Below, in pieces: positions 31,500 to 32,734 of a DNA stretch of 32,734 bases. The notes under the pieces were generated by a model that was not told the origin of the DNA, did not search any database, and was given only the letters and a program-made list of their open reading frames with translations. The DNA is from Bacillota bacterium. GTDB lineage: Bacteria; Sysuimicrobiota; Sysuimicrobiia; Sysuimicrobiales; Segetimicrobiaceae. The stretch is from assembly GCA_021324255.1 (NCBI GenBank), contig JAJPJL010000007.1:1-32734 (forward strand), read 5' to 3'. Both the position numbers and the translations under genes were made by a program. The stretch's first letter is position 1, and every line of letters starts with the position of its first letter.

Positions 31500-32734
31500 A
31501 TGGACGGTCGACGCGAACCCGATCCGCTGATCAGTGTGATCATTCCCACGTACAATTACGGGCGGTTCATCGCTGACGCCGTCGAGAGCGCGTGCGCGCA
31601 GACCTACACCCATACGGAGTTGATCGTCGTCGACGACGGGTCCACGGACGACACGAAGGCTCGTCTTGCGCCGTTCGGAGCCCGCGTGCGATACCTGTAT
31701 CAATCAAACGCCGGGACGGCCGCCGCGCGGAACACCGGGATCCGGGCCGCGCGAGGAGCCTATCTCGCGTTCCTCGATGCCGACGACGTGTGGCTGCCGC
31801 GCAAGCTCGAGCGCCAACTCGATGCGCTGAGACGCGGCGAGGGAGCCGGCGGCGCGTATGGTTGGTGCGGGTTCATCGACGAACGAGGCGGGGTCCTGCC
31901 GCAGGTGATTCGTTCGGCTCACGACGGTTCCGTCCTCGAGGCGCTGCTGCTCGGCCACTTCTTCTACTTCGACACCTCGCTCGTGCGCCGCGAATGCTTC
32001 GAGCGCGCCGGGCTGATGGACGCGACGCTCAAGAACTTCGAGGATTGGGACATGGCGCTGCGGATCGCTCAGGCAGGCTATGAATTCGTCGCGGTGCCGG
32101 AGGTGCTGGTGAGGAAACGAGTCCACGCCCACAGCATGACGCACAATCGGCAGCGGCTCACCCACTACGAGCGGTGCGTCTTGGATAGAGCCGTCAAAGC
32201 GTTGCCCCCCGAGAAGAAGTGGCGGGATATCACGACGGCGGCGTACCGTCGCTACTTCATCTCCAATGCCATCATGCATCTTCGGGATCACAACCGGCGC
32301 GAAGGGCTGGCGCTCCTGGCCGCGGGGGTCTCGCTCCAGCCGCAAGTGCTGACATACCCGGGACTGTACCTGCGCCTCCTTGAAGGGCTCCTGCCTTGGG
32401 GGTATCAAAGTCCCGAGGCGGCAATCGATCGGTTGAACTCCACTGCGCCGGAGGCGATGCGGTTGGTCCGGCAGTTCCTCAGCAGCCCCGAGCACCCGCC
32501 GGCGATCCGGCGCCGCCGGCGCCTGGCCTGGAGCAACTGCATGCTGGCGTTCGCCATCGCCCACGCTCGAGCGCGCCGCTGGAGCAACGCGGCGGGATTT
32601 CTGATCAAGGCCGTGGCCGCGCAGCCGATGGGGCCGGTTGTCGCCGCGCTGGCAAAGCTGCGGCACGCGTGGTCGACGTCCCGGCGCGGCCGCGACCACG
32701 GGTGGCACCGCGTGGCGCGAGCAGGACCGCAGTA
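31500..32734 (+). CDS. GT2 glycosyltransferase, paralog C, cut by the window end
   Basis: A family 2 glycosyltransferase collinear with paralogs A and B. The GT-A core has LISVIIPTYNYG, VVDDGSTDDT, the DXD motif FLDADD (D93/D95) and FEDWDMALRIA. The helical C-terminal extension is present but more diverged: TYPGLYLRLLEGLLP and RRRLAWSNCMLAFA match RPSFYLDLAERALP and RRHAWSALWV of B. 411 codons are visible. The last two bases of the window are TA in the third-codon frame, so one more A or G would end it at 411 aa, close to 406 and 402 for A and B. The start is ATG 31500 with only a weak GGGG before it. Confidence 0.9.
   Translation, partial: MDGRREPDPLISVIIPTYNYGRFIADAVESACAQTYTHTELIVVDDGSTDDTKARLAPFGARVRYLYQSNAGTAAARNTGIRAARGAYLAFLDADDVWLPRKLERQLDALRRGEGAGGAYGWCGFIDERGGVLPQVIRSAHDGSVLEALLLGHFFYFDTSLVRRECFERAGLMDATLKNFEDWDMALRIAQAGYEFVAVPEVLVRKRVHAHSMTHNRQRLTHYERCVLDRAVKALPPEKKWRDITTAAYRRYFISNAIMHLRDHNRREGLALLAAGVSLQPQVLTYPGLYLRLLEGLLPWGYQSPEAAIDRLNSTAPEAMRLVRQFLSSPEHPPAIRRRRRLAWSNCMLAFAIAHARARRWSNAAGFLIKAVAAQPMGPVVAALAKLRHAWSTSRRGRDHGWHRVARAGPQ

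Noticed and set aside
1-32734. CRISPR arrays, tRNA genes, insertion sequences, prophage or plasmid origin signals
   Set aside because: Looked for on both strands; no repeat-spacer pattern, cloverleaf, transposase or terminal inverted repeats seen.

Overview
This is a high-GC bacterial chromosome segment (GC3-rich ORFs, GTG/TTG/CTG starts, stop and start codons sharing 1 or 4 bases). It is almost entirely a cell-surface polysaccharide locus with its own regulators. I saw no tRNA, rRNA, insertion sequence or CRISPR array. The lineage cannot be fixed from sequence alone. The TupA-like ATP-grasp protein, an exporter without a lipobox, a c-di-GMP-I riboswitch and the Tat-type signal would suit a deep-branching, soil-type, high-GC lineage, but this is inference.

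Left part, minus strand (about 1-4000). A leader promoter with a perfect extended -10 reads into a small 76-codon ORF whose stop overlaps the start of a soluble DegS-like histidine kinase. A NarL-type response regulator, a class IV PLP aminotransferase and a TupA-like ATP-grasp enzyme follow. Beyond the last stop, at the left edge, lies a c-di-GMP-I (GEMM) riboswitch aptamer on the same strand, which must serve a gene outside the window.

Right part, plus strand (about 4295-32734). It opens with a second NarL-type regulator and a 69-residue unknown protein. Next come a polysaccharide export protein (Wza/OPX type), a Wzc-like co-polymerase whose kinase domain has lost key ATP-binding residues, a WbpA-type nucleotide-sugar dehydrogenase, a Wzy-like polymerase/ligase, and a Wzm/Wzt ABC exporter with a C-terminal carbohydrate-binding-type extension. 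Then follow nine glycosyltransferases (five GT2, four GT4), a sugar-1-phosphate nucleotidyltransferase, an AsnB-type amidotransferase, a CapK/PaaK-type adenylate-forming enzyme, an SDR epimerase/dehydratase, a WbqC-like protein and a Tat-exported beta-propeller. The last GT2 runs off the right edge, probably one base short of its stop.

How it fits together (inference). Nucleotide sugars, at least one of them a uronic acid, are assembled by the glycosyltransferases, modified at carboxyl or amino groups (AsnB-like, adenylating and ATP-grasp enzymes), exported by Wzm/Wzt and/or polymerised by Wzy, and passed to the Wza/Wzc-like envelope machinery. Regulation probably involves the kinase and two response regulators, with c-di-GMP acting on the neighbouring transcript. 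The most unusual points are the degenerate Wzc-type kinase, the altered catalytic residues in both the histidine kinase and the orphan regulator, the mixed Wzy/ABC export gene set, a probable CTG start, and three paralogous GT2 enzymes sharing an undescribed C-terminal helical domain.
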